Shown here piece by piece: positions 51,917-60,231 of a stretch of DNA of 64,000 nt (position 1 is the first letter of the stretch; each line of letters begins with the position of its first letter). The stretch covers positions 310,001 to 374,000 of the forward strand of contig NZ_BSTC01000003.1 of NCBI RefSeq assembly GCF_030269305.1. Reading direction: 5' to 3'. The DNA comes from Kineosporia sp. NBRC 101731 (GTDB lineage Bacteria; Actinomycetota; Actinomycetes; Actinomycetales; Kineosporiaceae). A program made the translations under genes and the position numbers. Below the pieces are notes generated by a model. That model did not search any database, was not told the origin of the DNA, and saw only the letters and a program-made list of their open reading frames with translations.

Positions 51917-52289
51917 GCGAGGCCTGGGTGCAGCCGGGCACTCTGACCGCTCGGCGCCACGCCGGAGCCGGCCGGGGCCCGGACCCCGGCCGCGCAGCAG
52001 CGGTGACGCAAATGGCTTGCACCCACTTCCCGGGACTTTCGTAAAACCGACGCTCGCCGACGTCCACAATGCGGCCTCCCCGGACACAAGTGCCGCTGGG
52101 CGCCCGAAACCACCCCTCCGGGCCGCCGATCACCCGGCGGGGCACGAAAGGCCGAGCGTCTGATTGCTCAATTTCTTTCACCGCAAGACTTCTTGTGACC
52201 GATTCGCGCCGATCTGTACGGTCGGCCTACCGGTGACTGCGGACCGCGCCTCCGCTCCCCTGAAGTCCCGAAGTGAAGGAAGTTCAGCC
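51917..52289. other. 373-bp intergenic region upstream of the glucanase gene
   Basis: No gene is supported. The 5' half is GC-rich. An A/T-enriched patch at about 52165-52215 (ATTGCTCAATTTCTTTC) is the likely promoter area of the glucanase gene. GAAGGAAG just before ATG 52290 is its ribosome-binding site. No strong palindrome was found. Confidence 0.5.
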
Positions 52290-54605
52290 ATGAAGAGAAC
52301 GAATCGACTTCTTACGGCCGCAGTTTCAGCCGCGCTCCTGCTCACTGCGGGAGTGGCGACCGTGGCCGCGACGGCCGCGGAGGGAAAGTCGGTGAGCGCC
52401 TCGGGGCTCTCGCCGATCGGTGTCCCGGGCCGCGGGGCGAGCGTTCCGTTCAAGGAGATCGAGGCGGAGGACGCGGCGACGAACGGCACGGTCATCGGTC
52501 CCGATCGCGTCTACGGTCAGTTGCCCTCGGAGGCCTCGGGCCGCCGGGCGGTCACGCTCGACGCGGTGGGGGAGTACGTCGACTTCACCCTGCCCGCGGC
52601 CGCGAACTCGATGGTGTTGCGGTACAGCCTGCCCGACAACGCCGCCGGCACCGGCCGGGACGCCACCGTCGCGATCGAGAGCGGCGGCCAGAAGCTCACC
52701 GACCTGGCTGTGACTTCGCGCTACGGCTGGTATTACGGCGGATACCCGTTCAGTAACTCACCGGGCAGCAATCCGCACCACTTCTACGACGAGGCCCGCA
52801 CGAAGTTCTCCACCACGCTGGCGGCAGGCACCACTGTGCGGGTACGTGTCACCTCGGTCAGCGCGTCACCGACGTTCACCATCGATCTGGCCGACTTCGA
52901 GCAGGTGGGCGCGGCGGGCACGGCCCCGGCCGGTTCGCTGAACGTGGCCACGGCCTACGGCGCCGACCCGACCGGTGCCGCCGACGCCACCAGCGCCATC
53001 CAGCAGGCGGTGAATGACGGTGCTTCGCAGGGCAAGACGGTGTGGATCCCGGAGGGCCGGTTCAAGGTCACCGGGCACATCGTGGTGAACAACGTGACGG
53101 TGACCGGGGCCGGTCCCTGGTACAGCGTGCTGACGGGTGCCGGGGTCGGGTTGTACGGGAAGTACGTCGCCGACGGCGGGCCGAGCACGGGCGTCACGCT
53201 GAAGAACTTCGCCATCCTCGGCGAGGTCAAGGAGCGTAACGACAACGACCAGGTGAACGCGATCGGCGGGGCCATGAGCAACTCCACCGTCGACAACGTC
53301 TGGATGCAGCACAACAAGGTCGGGGCCTGGATGGACGGCCCGATGACGAACTTCGTGATCAAGAACAGCCGCATCCTCGACCAGACCGCCGACGGCGTGA
53401 ACTTCCACCAAGGCGTGACCAGCTCGTCCGTGCAGAACACGTTCGTACGCAACACCGGCGACGACGGCCTGGCGATGTGGGCCGAGACGAACGACAACCA
53501 GAACAACGACTTCACCAGCAATACGGTCGTGGCGCCGATCCTGGCCAACAACATCGCGATCTACGGCGGTGAGAACATCTCGGTGACGAAGAACGTGGTC
53601 TCCGACACCGTCACGAACGGCGGCGGTATCCACGTCGGCAACCGGTACCCGGGCGTGCAGGGTGCCACCGCCGTGCAGGGCACGTTCGACATCGGCGAGA
53701 ACACCCTGATCCGCGCCGGGAACTCGGACTACAACTGGAACTTCGGGGTCGGGGCGGTCTGGTTCAACGGCTTGAACGAGCCGATCAACGCCACGATCAA
53801 CGTCCACGACACCGACATCCTCGACTCCTCCTACGAGGCGATCCAGTTCATCGAGGGCAGCACTTCCGGCGTGCACTTCACCGATGTGAAGATCGACGGC
53901 GCCGGAACGTTCGCCCTGCAGATCCAGAGTCCGGGGTCGGCGTCGTTCAAGAACGTCACCGCCACCGGGATCGGCGCTCCGAACCCGGTGTACAGCTGCA
54001 CCGGAGCCAATTTCACCGTCACCGACCAGGGTGGCAACGGGAACTGGCTGACCAGCACGCCGTTCTGCGGCCCGTGGCCCACTCCGGTGTACGGGGGCGG
54101 CGGCAGCACCCCGACACCCACCACGCCCACCCCGAGCGCGACGCCGACCACGCCAACCCCGACCCTGACCACACCGCCTCCGGCCAACAGCAACCTGGCG
54201 GCCGGGAAGAGCATCACCGCCAGCAGCTACACGGACGTCTACCCGGCCCCGAACGCGGTGGACAGCAATGCGTCCACCTACTGGGAGAGCGCGAACAACG
54301 CCTGGCCGCAGACCCTGACCGTCGACCTGGGCGCGACCGTCCAGGTCTCCCGGCTGGTGCTGAAACTGCCCCCGCCCACCGCCTGGGGCACCCGCACCCA
54401 GACGATCGCCGTGGCCGGGAGCACCAACGGCACCTCGTTCTCGAGCATCAAGGCCGCCACCGGTTACACGTTCAACCCGGCCGGCGGCAACACCGTGACC
54501 GTCCCCGTCACCGCCACCCAGACCCGATACCTGCGGCTGACGTTCACGGCGAACACCGCCTGGCCGGCCGGTCAGGTCTCGGAACTGGAGGTCTACAGCT
54601 CCTGA
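52290..54605 (+). CDS. Secreted GH87-like alpha-1,3-glucanase (mutanase/mycodextranase)
   Basis: From ATG 52290 the protein has 771 aa. It has a Sec signal peptide (residues ~1-32, MKRTNRLL then an Ala/Leu/Val core), a CBM6/35-like module (~45-210: FKEIEAEDAATNG, VDFTLPAAANSM), a right-handed parallel beta-helix (~215-590) with NTGDDGLAMWAETND (acidic pair Asp391-Asp392, as in GH87), a Thr/Pro linker, and a C-terminal F5/8 type C module (NAVDSNASTYWES, RYLRLTFTA). GH87 enzymes cleave alpha-1,3-glucan of fungal walls or dental-type mutan. The GH87 assignment is from motifs and layout. A strong terminator follows. Confidence 0.88.
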   Translation: MKRTNRLLTAAVSAALLLTAGVATVAATAAEGKSVSASGLSPIGVPGRGASVPFKEIEAEDAATNGTVIGPDRVYGQLPSEASGRRAVTLDAVGEYVDFTLPAAANSMVLRYSLPDNAAGTGRDATVAIESGGQKLTDLAVTSRYGWYYGGYPFSNSPGSNPHHFYDEARTKFSTTLAAGTTVRVRVTSVSASPTFTIDLADFEQVGAAGTAPAGSLNVATAYGADPTGAADATSAIQQAVNDGASQGKTVWIPEGRFKVTGHIVVNNVTVTGAGPWYSVLTGAGVGLYGKYVADGGPSTGVTLKNFAILGEVKERNDNDQVNAIGGAMSNSTVDNVWMQHNKVGAWMDGPMTNFVIKNSRILDQTADGVNFHQGVTSSSVQNTFVRNTGDDGLAMWAETNDNQNNDFTSNTVVAPILANNIAIYGGENISVTKNVVSDTVTNGGGIHVGNRYPGVQGATAVQGTFDIGENTLIRAGNSDYNWNFGVGAVWFNGLNEPINATINVHDTDILDSSYEAIQFIEGSTSGVHFTDVKIDGAGTFALQIQSPGSASFKNVTATGIGAPNPVYSCTGANFTVTDQGGNGNWLTSTPFCGPWPTPVYGGGGSTPTPTTPTPSATPTTPTPTLTTPPPANSNLAAGKSITASSYTDVYPAPNAVDSNASTYWESANNAWPQTLTVDLGATVQVSRLVLKLPPPTAWGTRTQTIAVAGSTNGTSFSSIKAATGYTFNPAGGNTVTVPVTATQTRYLRLTFTANTAWPAGQVSELEVYSS

Positions 54606-54621
54606 CCGGCAAGCGGCAACA

Positions 54622-54652
54622 GGTCCGGCCGGGTGCCTCACCCGGCCGGACC
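54622..54652 (+). terminator. Perfect 13-bp stem terminator after the glucanase gene
   Basis: GGTCCGGCCGGGT (54622-54634) and ACCCGGCCGGACC (54640-54652) form a perfect 13-bp stem with a 5-nt loop, 17 nt after the stop codon. No T-run is present. Confidence 0.8.
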
Positions 54653-54753
54653 GGTCGGGTCCAGCCTCTCCAGGGACAAGAACGTAGCCGTCAACGGCGA
54701 ACGTGGAGACCGTTCTATCCACCGGCGCGGCGCGGGCCTCGTTCCGGGAAAGT

Positions 54754-55947
54754 TCAGCCGAGGTCGAAATCTGGTAGCACGATGGCTGAATGGGCCGGGT
54801 TGGGGCCGTCGTCGGGGAGTTCGGTCAGGCTCGTGAGCATCTGGTTGCGGCGGGCCAGGGTCTGCTCGGTGCGGGGATGCATGGTCGAACCGCCGGCCGT
54901 GACCAGGGCCTGGTTGGCGTCGACGTAGCCCCGGGTGTTCTGCTCGTAGGCCTTCAGGGCCGTGAGAGGGTCAGGGTTCGTGGCCAGTTCGCCGGCGAGC
55001 AGGTAGGCGCCGACCAGGGACAGGCTCGTGCCCTGCCCGGTGAGGAACGACGGGGCGTAGGCGGCGTCGCCGACCAGGGCCACGCGTCCGGACGACCAGT
55101 GAGGCATCCGGATCTGGCTGACGACGTCGAAGAACAGGTCGTCGGCCTGGCGCATGGCGGCGACCATCGCCGGCACCTGCCAGTCCTGGTGCGGGAACAG
55201 CGAGGCGACGAGGTCGCGCTGCGCCTGCGGATCGCGGAAGGCCTCGAACGGGGGATCGGGCCGGTAGAAGGAGAGGAAACCGTGCACCGTCTCCTGGGCG
55301 CCGATGGCGTAGAGGGCGGCGGTGCGGCCCGGGGCGTTCCACAGCACGGCCTCGTGAGACAGGCTCAGGTCGTTCGGCAGGGTGAAACCGGCGAAGCAGT
55401 GGCCCAGGTAGTGGTGGAACTGCTCCTCCGGGCCGAAGGCCAGCCCGCGGGTGAAGGAGTGCAGGCCGTCGGCCCCGACGACCAGGTCGAACGTGCGCTG
55501 GTCCCCGCTCCGGAACGTCACGTCCACGTGGTCGGGGTGCTGCTCCAGGGTGTCGATGCTGTCGTTGAACCGGAACTCGACGTGGTCGCGCACGGTGCCG
55601 TAGAGCACCTCGGTCAGGTCGCCGCGCCGTACCTCGAGGTCACCGGCCGTGCCGCCGCCACTCGTGGCGGTCGGGCTCAGGGCCGTGATGGGGCTGCCGT
55701 CCTGGTGCAGGAAGGTGATCCGGCGGGTGTCGACGTGGGCGTCCTGGAGAGCGGGGAGTACGCCCATCCGCCGCACGACCTCGACCGCCGTGCCGCGGAT
55801 GTCGATCGGGTAGCCGCCGGCCCGTACGGCTGCAGCCTTCTCGACCACCGTCACCTCGAAGCCGTATCGGTGCAGCCAGTAGGCCAGGGCCGGTCCCGCG
55901 ATGCTCGCCCCGGAAACCAGTACCCTGCGATTCGGCCTGGTGCTCAT
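54754..55947 (-). CDS. FAD-dependent monooxygenase (PHBH-like, TetX-type layout)
   Basis: The 397-aa protein has RVLVSGASIAGPALAYWLHR (FAD-binding), TFDLVVGADGLHSFTRGLAF (DG motif) and VALVGDAAYAPSFLTGQGTSLSLVGAYLLAGEL (in pieces the GD motif and following helix). Length and layout match single-component flavin hydroxylases that modify antibiotics or aromatic compounds. It is divergent from a MarR regulator, with two MarR-type palindromes in the 130-bp gap. This suggests induction by its own substrate, perhaps an antibiotic or phenolic. GGAGG lies 5 nt before the ATG. Confidence 0.93.
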   Translation of the reverse strand: MSTRPNRRVLVSGASIAGPALAYWLHRYGFEVTVVEKAAAVRAGGYPIDIRGTAVEVVRRMGVLPALQDAHVDTRRITFLHQDGSPITALSPTATSGGGTAGDLEVRRGDLTEVLYGTVRDHVEFRFNDSIDTLEQHPDHVDVTFRSGDQRTFDLVVGADGLHSFTRGLAFGPEEQFHHYLGHCFAGFTLPNDLSLSHEAVLWNAPGRTAALYAIGAQETVHGFLSFYRPDPPFEAFRDPQAQRDLVASLFPHQDWQVPAMVAAMRQADDLFFDVVSQIRMPHWSSGRVALVGDAAYAPSFLTGQGTSLSLVGAYLLAGELATNPDPLTALKAYEQNTRGYVDANQALVTAGGSTMHPRTEQTLARRNQMLTSLTELPDDGPNPAHSAIVLPDFDLG

Positions 55948-55968
55948 GATTGCCTCCTAGTGAATAGC

Positions 55969-55979
55969 TACCTTAGGTA
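55969..55979. promoter_or_regulatory. MarR-type operator, monooxygenase-proximal
   Basis: TACCTTAGGTA is a perfect palindrome around a central T and shares the TACCT/AGGTA half-sites of the second operator 65 bp away. It lies 21 bp upstream of the monooxygenase start and immediately before its ribosome-binding site. Confidence 0.6.
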
Positions 55980-56033
55980 TCCATTTCTGGGATCGGTGAA
56001 TCCGTGAGCCCGAGGAGTACCTGGGTCAAACAT

Positions 56034-56050
56034 ATACCTAAGTTAGGTAT
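56034..56050. promoter_or_regulatory. MarR-type operator, marR-proximal
   Basis: ATACCTAAGTTAGGTAT is a perfect 17-bp palindrome with a central G, 27 bp upstream of the marR-type gene start. The half-sites match those of the other copy. Confidence 0.75.
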
Positions 56051-56077
56051 CTAACGAGAGCTGGGACGGAAGACGAC

Positions 56078-56554
56078 GTGACCACTGACGACGGCGGACT
56101 CGACCTGATGGCCCTACTGCCGCGATTGGCGCAGGTCAGTGGCGTGCTGAATCGCGGTCGGCTGATCGAGCGGGCCATGGCCGCGTCGGGCATCACGGTT
56201 GACCGCCCCGCGATGGGCGTACTACTCACGCTGCACATGGCCGGTGAACCGCTGCGCGTGGGGGAGGTTGCCCACCGCATGCAGGTCGTCGGCCCCCATA
56301 TCACCCGGCAGCTGAACGAGCTGGAACGGCGCGACCTGGCCCGGCGCGTACCCGACCCGGACGACCAGCGCGCCCGCCTGATCGAGCTCACCCCCGAGGG
56401 CTCGGCCGCCACCACCCGCTACATGGAGACGATCCTGGGCTGGCTGGCCGGCTCCCTCGACGACTGGACGCCCGAGGACCGCGCCACCTTCGGCCGCCTG
56501 CTCGAGCGCTTCGTCAACGACTTCACCGCCCGGATCGACGCCCTCGGCACGTGA
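56078..56554 (+). CDS. MarR-family transcriptional regulator
   Basis: The 158-aa protein has the winged-helix MarR fold (residues ~35-105: AASGITVDRPAMGVLLTLHM, EVAHRMQVVGPHITRQLNEL, then the wing DLARRVPDPDDQRARLIELT) with flanking dimerisation helices. The GTG start at 56078 has GGAAG upstream. It faces the FAD monooxygenase gene and probably represses both directions through the two shared palindromes. Confidence 0.94.
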   Translation: MTTDDGGLDLMALLPRLAQVSGVLNRGRLIERAMAASGITVDRPAMGVLLTLHMAGEPLRVGEVAHRMQVVGPHITRQLNELERRDLARRVPDPDDQRARLIELTPEGSAATTRYMETILGWLAGSLDDWTPEDRATFGRLLERFVNDFTARIDALGT

Positions 56555-56566
56555 TGTCCGGACGGT

Positions 56567-56659
56567 TCAGAGGGGCCAGGTGGTGATCAGGTCGCTCGGC
56601 GTGAGGGTGGTCAGATCGGACAGGCTGGTGCCGGTTCGGCTGACGACAAAGTTGGTCAT
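56567..56659 (-). CDS. Possible 30-aa Ser/Thr-rich peptide
   Basis: A short frame with a good ribosome-binding site (GGAGA, 5-nt spacing) encodes MTNFVVSRTGTSLSDLTTLT followed by PSDLITTWPL. No Cys and no hydrophobic leader. Ser plus Thr make up about 40% of it. It could be a modified-peptide precursor or a chance ORF; no modifying enzyme is adjacent. The MarR gene converges on it. Confidence 0.3.
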   Translation of the reverse strand: MTNFVVSRTGTSLSDLTTLTPSDLITTWPL

Positions 56660-56719
56660 GGATGTCTCCGGCCTTCACTTCCGAAGGCTCCATCATGGAC
56701 ACCGCTATCGGCCTCGTCA

Positions 56720-56764
56720 GTGGGACTACCTGACGTGGGACTCCCAGATGTGGGACTTCACCAA
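56720..56764. repeat. Three direct repeats of 15-bp period
   Basis: GTGGGACT recurs at 56720, 56735 and 56750, exactly 15 bp apart, each followed by 7 variable bases. It lies in the gap upstream of the 30-aa peptide frame and the YczE-type gene. It could be a regulatory iteron array or a remnant of pentapeptide-repeat coding sequence. Confidence 0.75.
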
Positions 56765-56859
56765 CAGGAACGATTTCTGTCAATCTTTGTAGCCAGTCGA
56801 TGGCCAGGCAGGGCGGATTGGCTATCGGCAGTGAGGCCAATTGTCGTCAGCATGGTGGG

Positions 56860-57516
56860 GTGCCTTCCTCCCGTGCCCACGTTTACCGCCTGATCCAGCT
56901 GTTGATCGGGGTGTTCCTCTACGGCATCGCCACTGCCCTGATCGTGCGGGCGTCCGTGGGCGTGACGTCGTGGTCGGTGCTGACGCAGGGCCTGGAGAAC
57001 CTGGTGCCGCTCTCGTTCGGGACGCTGACGATTCTCGTCAGCTTCGTGGTGCTGCTGCTCTGGTTCCCGCTGCGGCAGAAGCCGGGGCTCGGGACCGTGC
57101 TCAACGTGCTCACCATCGGCCCGTTCGCCGACCTCACGCTCGCGGTCGTCCCCGTGCCACCCACGCTGCCGGGCAAGATCTTCCTCTTCGCCGTCGGGTT
57201 GGTGCTGCTCGCCGTCGCGACCGCGTGCTACATCGGCCCGCAGTACGGCACCGGCCCCCGGGACGGGCTCATGGTCGGCCTGCACGAGCGTTTCGGCCTG
57301 CCGATCTGGAAGGCCCGCACCGTCGTCGAGGTCACCGTCGTGCTGGCCGGGGCGCTGCTCGGTGGTGACCTGGGCATCGGGACCGTGGTCAACACCCTGG
57401 CGATCGGGCCGATGGTGCACCCGCTCATGCCGATCTTCGTCCGGTTCCCCTGGGCGCCCCGGCGCGAGGAGCCGGCGGTCGAGGACGAACCTCAGGTGCT
57501 CGCGATCCGCTGGTGA
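56860..57516 (+). CDS. YczE/YitT-like integral membrane protein
   Basis: From the GTG at 56860 the protein has 218 aa with about five membrane helices. The N-terminus YRLIQLLIGVFLYGIATALI, a conserved VGVTSWSVLTQGL and PQYGTGPRDGLMVGL match the YczE/YyaS family of putative transporters. The upstream ATG at 56800 would add 20 residues with no family character; neither start has a clear ribosome-binding site. Function of the family is not established. It converges with the GH3 gene. Confidence 0.82.
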   Translation: MPSSRAHVYRLIQLLIGVFLYGIATALIVRASVGVTSWSVLTQGLENLVPLSFGTLTILVSFVVLLLWFPLRQKPGLGTVLNVLTIGPFADLTLAVVPVPPTLPGKIFLFAVGLVLLAVATACYIGPQYGTGPRDGLMVGLHERFGLPIWKARTVVEVTVVLAGALLGGDLGIGTVVNTLAIGPMVHPLMPIFVRFPWAPRREEPAVEDEPQVLAIRW

Positions 57517-57557
57517 CCGTCCGCACCGAACTCCAGGCCGAACGGGTCGGCCGGCTT

Positions 57558-59378
57558 CTACTCCAGAGGCAGGCCGAAGTGCAGCGGGAAGAGCGGGTTC
57601 TCGGTGTCGCCGGGTACGTCTTCCCGGGAGGCGCGCACCGCGTCCATGGATCGCGGGATCTCGATCGGGAGCTTTCCGCGCGGGGGGATCTTCCCGGTCA
57701 GGGCGGCCAGCACGGCGGCGTCGGAGCTGCCGAAGTCGGCCACCAGCGCGGACACGAACGGCACGAGCGGGGTGAGCACGGCCGGCCGGTCGAGGGTTAC
57801 GACGACCACCAGGGGGCAGTGGTCGGCGATCCGGGCCAGGCGGTGGATCAGGCCCGGGGGGAAGTCGAGTGAGCCCTGGTGGAACCAGGCTTCGAGGAAC
57901 AGGTCATTGCGCGGCTCGAAGGGAGCCATCAGTCGCACCAGGGCGACGTCGGCCTGCTCCGGGGCGGCGACGGCCTCGAAGTCGTCGGTCAGCCGGATGT
58001 TCTCGCTGTACACCTTCAGGCCGGGGGACAGGGGGAGCCGGCCGGAGTTGACGAGCACCGTGGTGGAGGCCGCCTGGGCCGCGAAGCCCTGCTCCCGGAA
58101 GTCGGCCCGACCGACGATCTGCTCGGCGGCGTCCTCGTCCACGAACGGGTCGTCGAAGAGCCCGAGGCGGAACTTCACCAGCAGCAGCCGGCGCACGGAT
58201 TCATCGATGCGGGATTCGGTGACCACGCCACGGTTCACGAGATCGATGAGCAGGTCGACGCATTCCTCCCCACCGAACTGGTCGCAGCCCGCGTCCACAA
58301 TTTTGGCCATCCGCTCCGACGGCGAGAGCGACTCGACGCCCCAGGCGCGCGCGGGCAGCACCTGGTCGCCCACGTGGTTGTCGTTGACCAGTTCCCAGTC
58401 GGTGACCACGACGCCGTCGTAGCCGAGTTCCTCGCGCAGCAGGCCGGTCACGATCTGGCGGTTGTAGCCGAAGCCGACCTCCTCGATCGCCTCGCCGTTC
58501 ACCTGCAGGCCGATCGGCATACCGTAGTAGGGCATCATCGCGGCCGTGCCCCGGCGGATGGCCTCGCGGAACGGTTTCAGGTGGTAGTCGAACATCCCAC
58601 CCGGGTAGACCTGCTCGCGCCCGTACGGGAAATGCGCGTCCTCTCCGTCCTTCTGCGGTCCGCCACCGGGAAAGTGCTTGGTGGTGCAGGCCACGCCGGC
58701 CGGGCCGAGTGAGGTGCCCTGAAATCCCTCCAGATAGGCCGCGGTGAACTGGGCCACCCGGTCGGCGTCGTGCCCGAGGGTCTGTGCCTGGCGTGCCCAG
58801 CGGGGCTCGGTGGCCAGGTCGACCTGCGGGTGCAGTGCAGCCCGGATACCCACGGCCACATACTCCTGGCGGGCGACGTCGGCGAAACGGCGCACCGCGT
58901 CGAGGTCGTCGAGCGCGGCCAGGCCCAGGCCCTCGGGCCACTGGGAGAACGGGCCGGCCGAGAAGGCGACCCCGGCGTTCTCCACGAAGGCGTGGCGCGG
59001 GTCGGTGCTGATGGTGACCGGGATGCCGTGCGGCGTGGTCTCGGCCAGTGCCTGGAGCCGGTTGCTCCAGGAGGCGGCCTGTCGGGCCGTGCGGATCTCG
59101 TGCACGTTGAAGTGGTTCAGGTGCTTGCCGATCACCACGTCCGAGGTGGCCGACTTGCTGATCTTGCCGGGGGCCTCGACGAGTTCACCGTCCGCTCCGA
59201 CCTCGATCACGGTCTGGAACATGAGACCGGCCTTCTCGGCCAGGCTGAGCCGGCCCAGGAGGTCTGCGGTGCGCTCCTGCGGGCTCAGCCGGGTGTCCTC
59301 GTAGGGGTCGAGAACGCCGTTGCCGTTGAGGTCACGGAACGCGAAGCCGTCGGGGGTCGTGGATGTCGGGATAGGCAT
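57558..59378 (-). CDS. GH3 glycoside hydrolase (beta-glucosidase/beta-xylosidase type)
   Basis: The 606-aa protein has the GH3 TIM barrel and alpha/beta sandwich. Evidence: FRDLNGNGVLDPYEDTRLSP (typical near-N-terminal motif), VACTTKHFPGGGPQKDGED (KHF-P substrate motif), and the nucleophile Asp327 in VVVTDWELVNDN. The C-terminal third carries PLVVVVTLDRPAVLTPL. No signal peptide, so it acts in the cytosol on imported sugars. It is the last gene of the uptake operon, 19 bp after the second permease. It lacks the extra fibronectin III tail of longer GH3 enzymes. Confidence 0.93.
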   Translation of the reverse strand: MPIPTSTTPDGFAFRDLNGNGVLDPYEDTRLSPQERTADLLGRLSLAEKAGLMFQTVIEVGADGELVEAPGKISKSATSDVVIGKHLNHFNVHEIRTARQAASWSNRLQALAETTPHGIPVTISTDPRHAFVENAGVAFSAGPFSQWPEGLGLAALDDLDAVRRFADVARQEYVAVGIRAALHPQVDLATEPRWARQAQTLGHDADRVAQFTAAYLEGFQGTSLGPAGVACTTKHFPGGGPQKDGEDAHFPYGREQVYPGGMFDYHLKPFREAIRRGTAAMMPYYGMPIGLQVNGEAIEEVGFGYNRQIVTGLLREELGYDGVVVTDWELVNDNHVGDQVLPARAWGVESLSPSERMAKIVDAGCDQFGGEECVDLLIDLVNRGVVTESRIDESVRRLLLVKFRLGLFDDPFVDEDAAEQIVGRADFREQGFAAQAASTTVLVNSGRLPLSPGLKVYSENIRLTDDFEAVAAPEQADVALVRLMAPFEPRNDLFLEAWFHQGSLDFPPGLIHRLARIADHCPLVVVVTLDRPAVLTPLVPFVSALVADFGSSDAAVLAALTGKIPPRGKLPIEIPRSMDAVRASREDVPGDTENPLFPLHFGLPLE

Positions 59379-59397
59379 GCAATGTCCTCGAAAGTAG

Positions 59398-60222
59398 TTA
59401 CTTCAGGCCTGTGGTCGCGACGCCCTGGATGAAGTAGCGCTGCAGGGCGACGAACAGCAGCAGGATCGGCACGATGATCAGCACCGAACCGGCCAGCAGC
59501 AGGCCGTAGTTCGTGGCGTTCTGGCCGGTGGAGTACAGCGACAGGGCGACCGGCAGGGTGTACCGGTCCTCGCTCTGGGCCGCTACGAGGGGCCAGAGGA
59601 AGTTGTTCCACGACGAGAGGAATGTCAGGATGCCCAGCGTGGCCAGGGGCGGCCCGCACAGCGGCATCACGATCCGGGCGAAGATGCGCAGTTCCCCGAC
59701 GCCGTCGATGCGGGCGGCCTCGAGCAGGGCCTCGGGGATGCCGAGCATGAACTGCCGCATCAGGAACACCCCGATCGGTGCGGTCAGGAACGGCAGCACC
59801 AGAGCGGCGTAGGAGTTCAGCAGGCCCATCTTGGAGACCATGACGAACAGCGGCACGAAAGTGACCACACCGGGCACCATCAGCGTGACCATGACGGTAC
59901 CGAAGAGCAGCTTCTTGCCCGGGAACTCCATCTTGGCCAGGGCGTAACCGACCATCGAGCAGAACACCAGGTTGCCCACCACGGTGAGTACGGCCACGAT
60001 CAGGCTGTTCGTGAAGAAGGTGCTGAAGTGCAGGTGCCCGAACCACTGGCTGTAGTTCTCGCCGGTGGGCTTCTGCGGCCACCAGGTGGGCGGCCGGCGC
60101 AGGATTTCGCCCTGGTTCTTGACCGAGCCCAGCGCCATCCAGGCGAAGGGCAGCAGCCAGGCCAGCAGACCCACGGTCAGCACGATGTAGGTGACCGTGC
60201 GGCCCTTGAAACGGAAAGACAT
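59398..60222 (-). CDS. Carbohydrate ABC transporter permease, MalG type
   Basis: The 274-aa protein has six membrane helices and the cytosolic EAA loop EALLEAARIDGVGELRIFAR, which contacts the ATPase. It is codirectional with the MalF-type permease 9 bp upstream and the GH3 gene downstream. In actinobacteria such CUT1 importers commonly share the ATPase MsiK, and none is encoded here. ATG 60222 has GGGGG upstream. Confidence 0.95.
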   Translation of the reverse strand: MSFRFKGRTVTYIVLTVGLLAWLLPFAWMALGSVKNQGEILRRPPTWWPQKPTGENYSQWFGHLHFSTFFTNSLIVAVLTVVGNLVFCSMVGYALAKMEFPGKKLLFGTVMVTLMVPGVVTFVPLFVMVSKMGLLNSYAALVLPFLTAPIGVFLMRQFMLGIPEALLEAARIDGVGELRIFARIVMPLCGPPLATLGILTFLSSWNNFLWPLVAAQSEDRYTLPVALSLYSTGQNATNYGLLLAGSVLIIVPILLLFVALQRYFIQGVATTGLK

Positions 60223-60231
60223 GATGCCCCC

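Noticed and set aside
56580-56792. A 70-codon + strand frame containing WDYLT, WDSQM, WDFTN repeats
   Set aside because: No ribosome-binding site or supporting homology; it overlaps the possible minus-strand peptide. The repeats are reported as DNA repeats instead.
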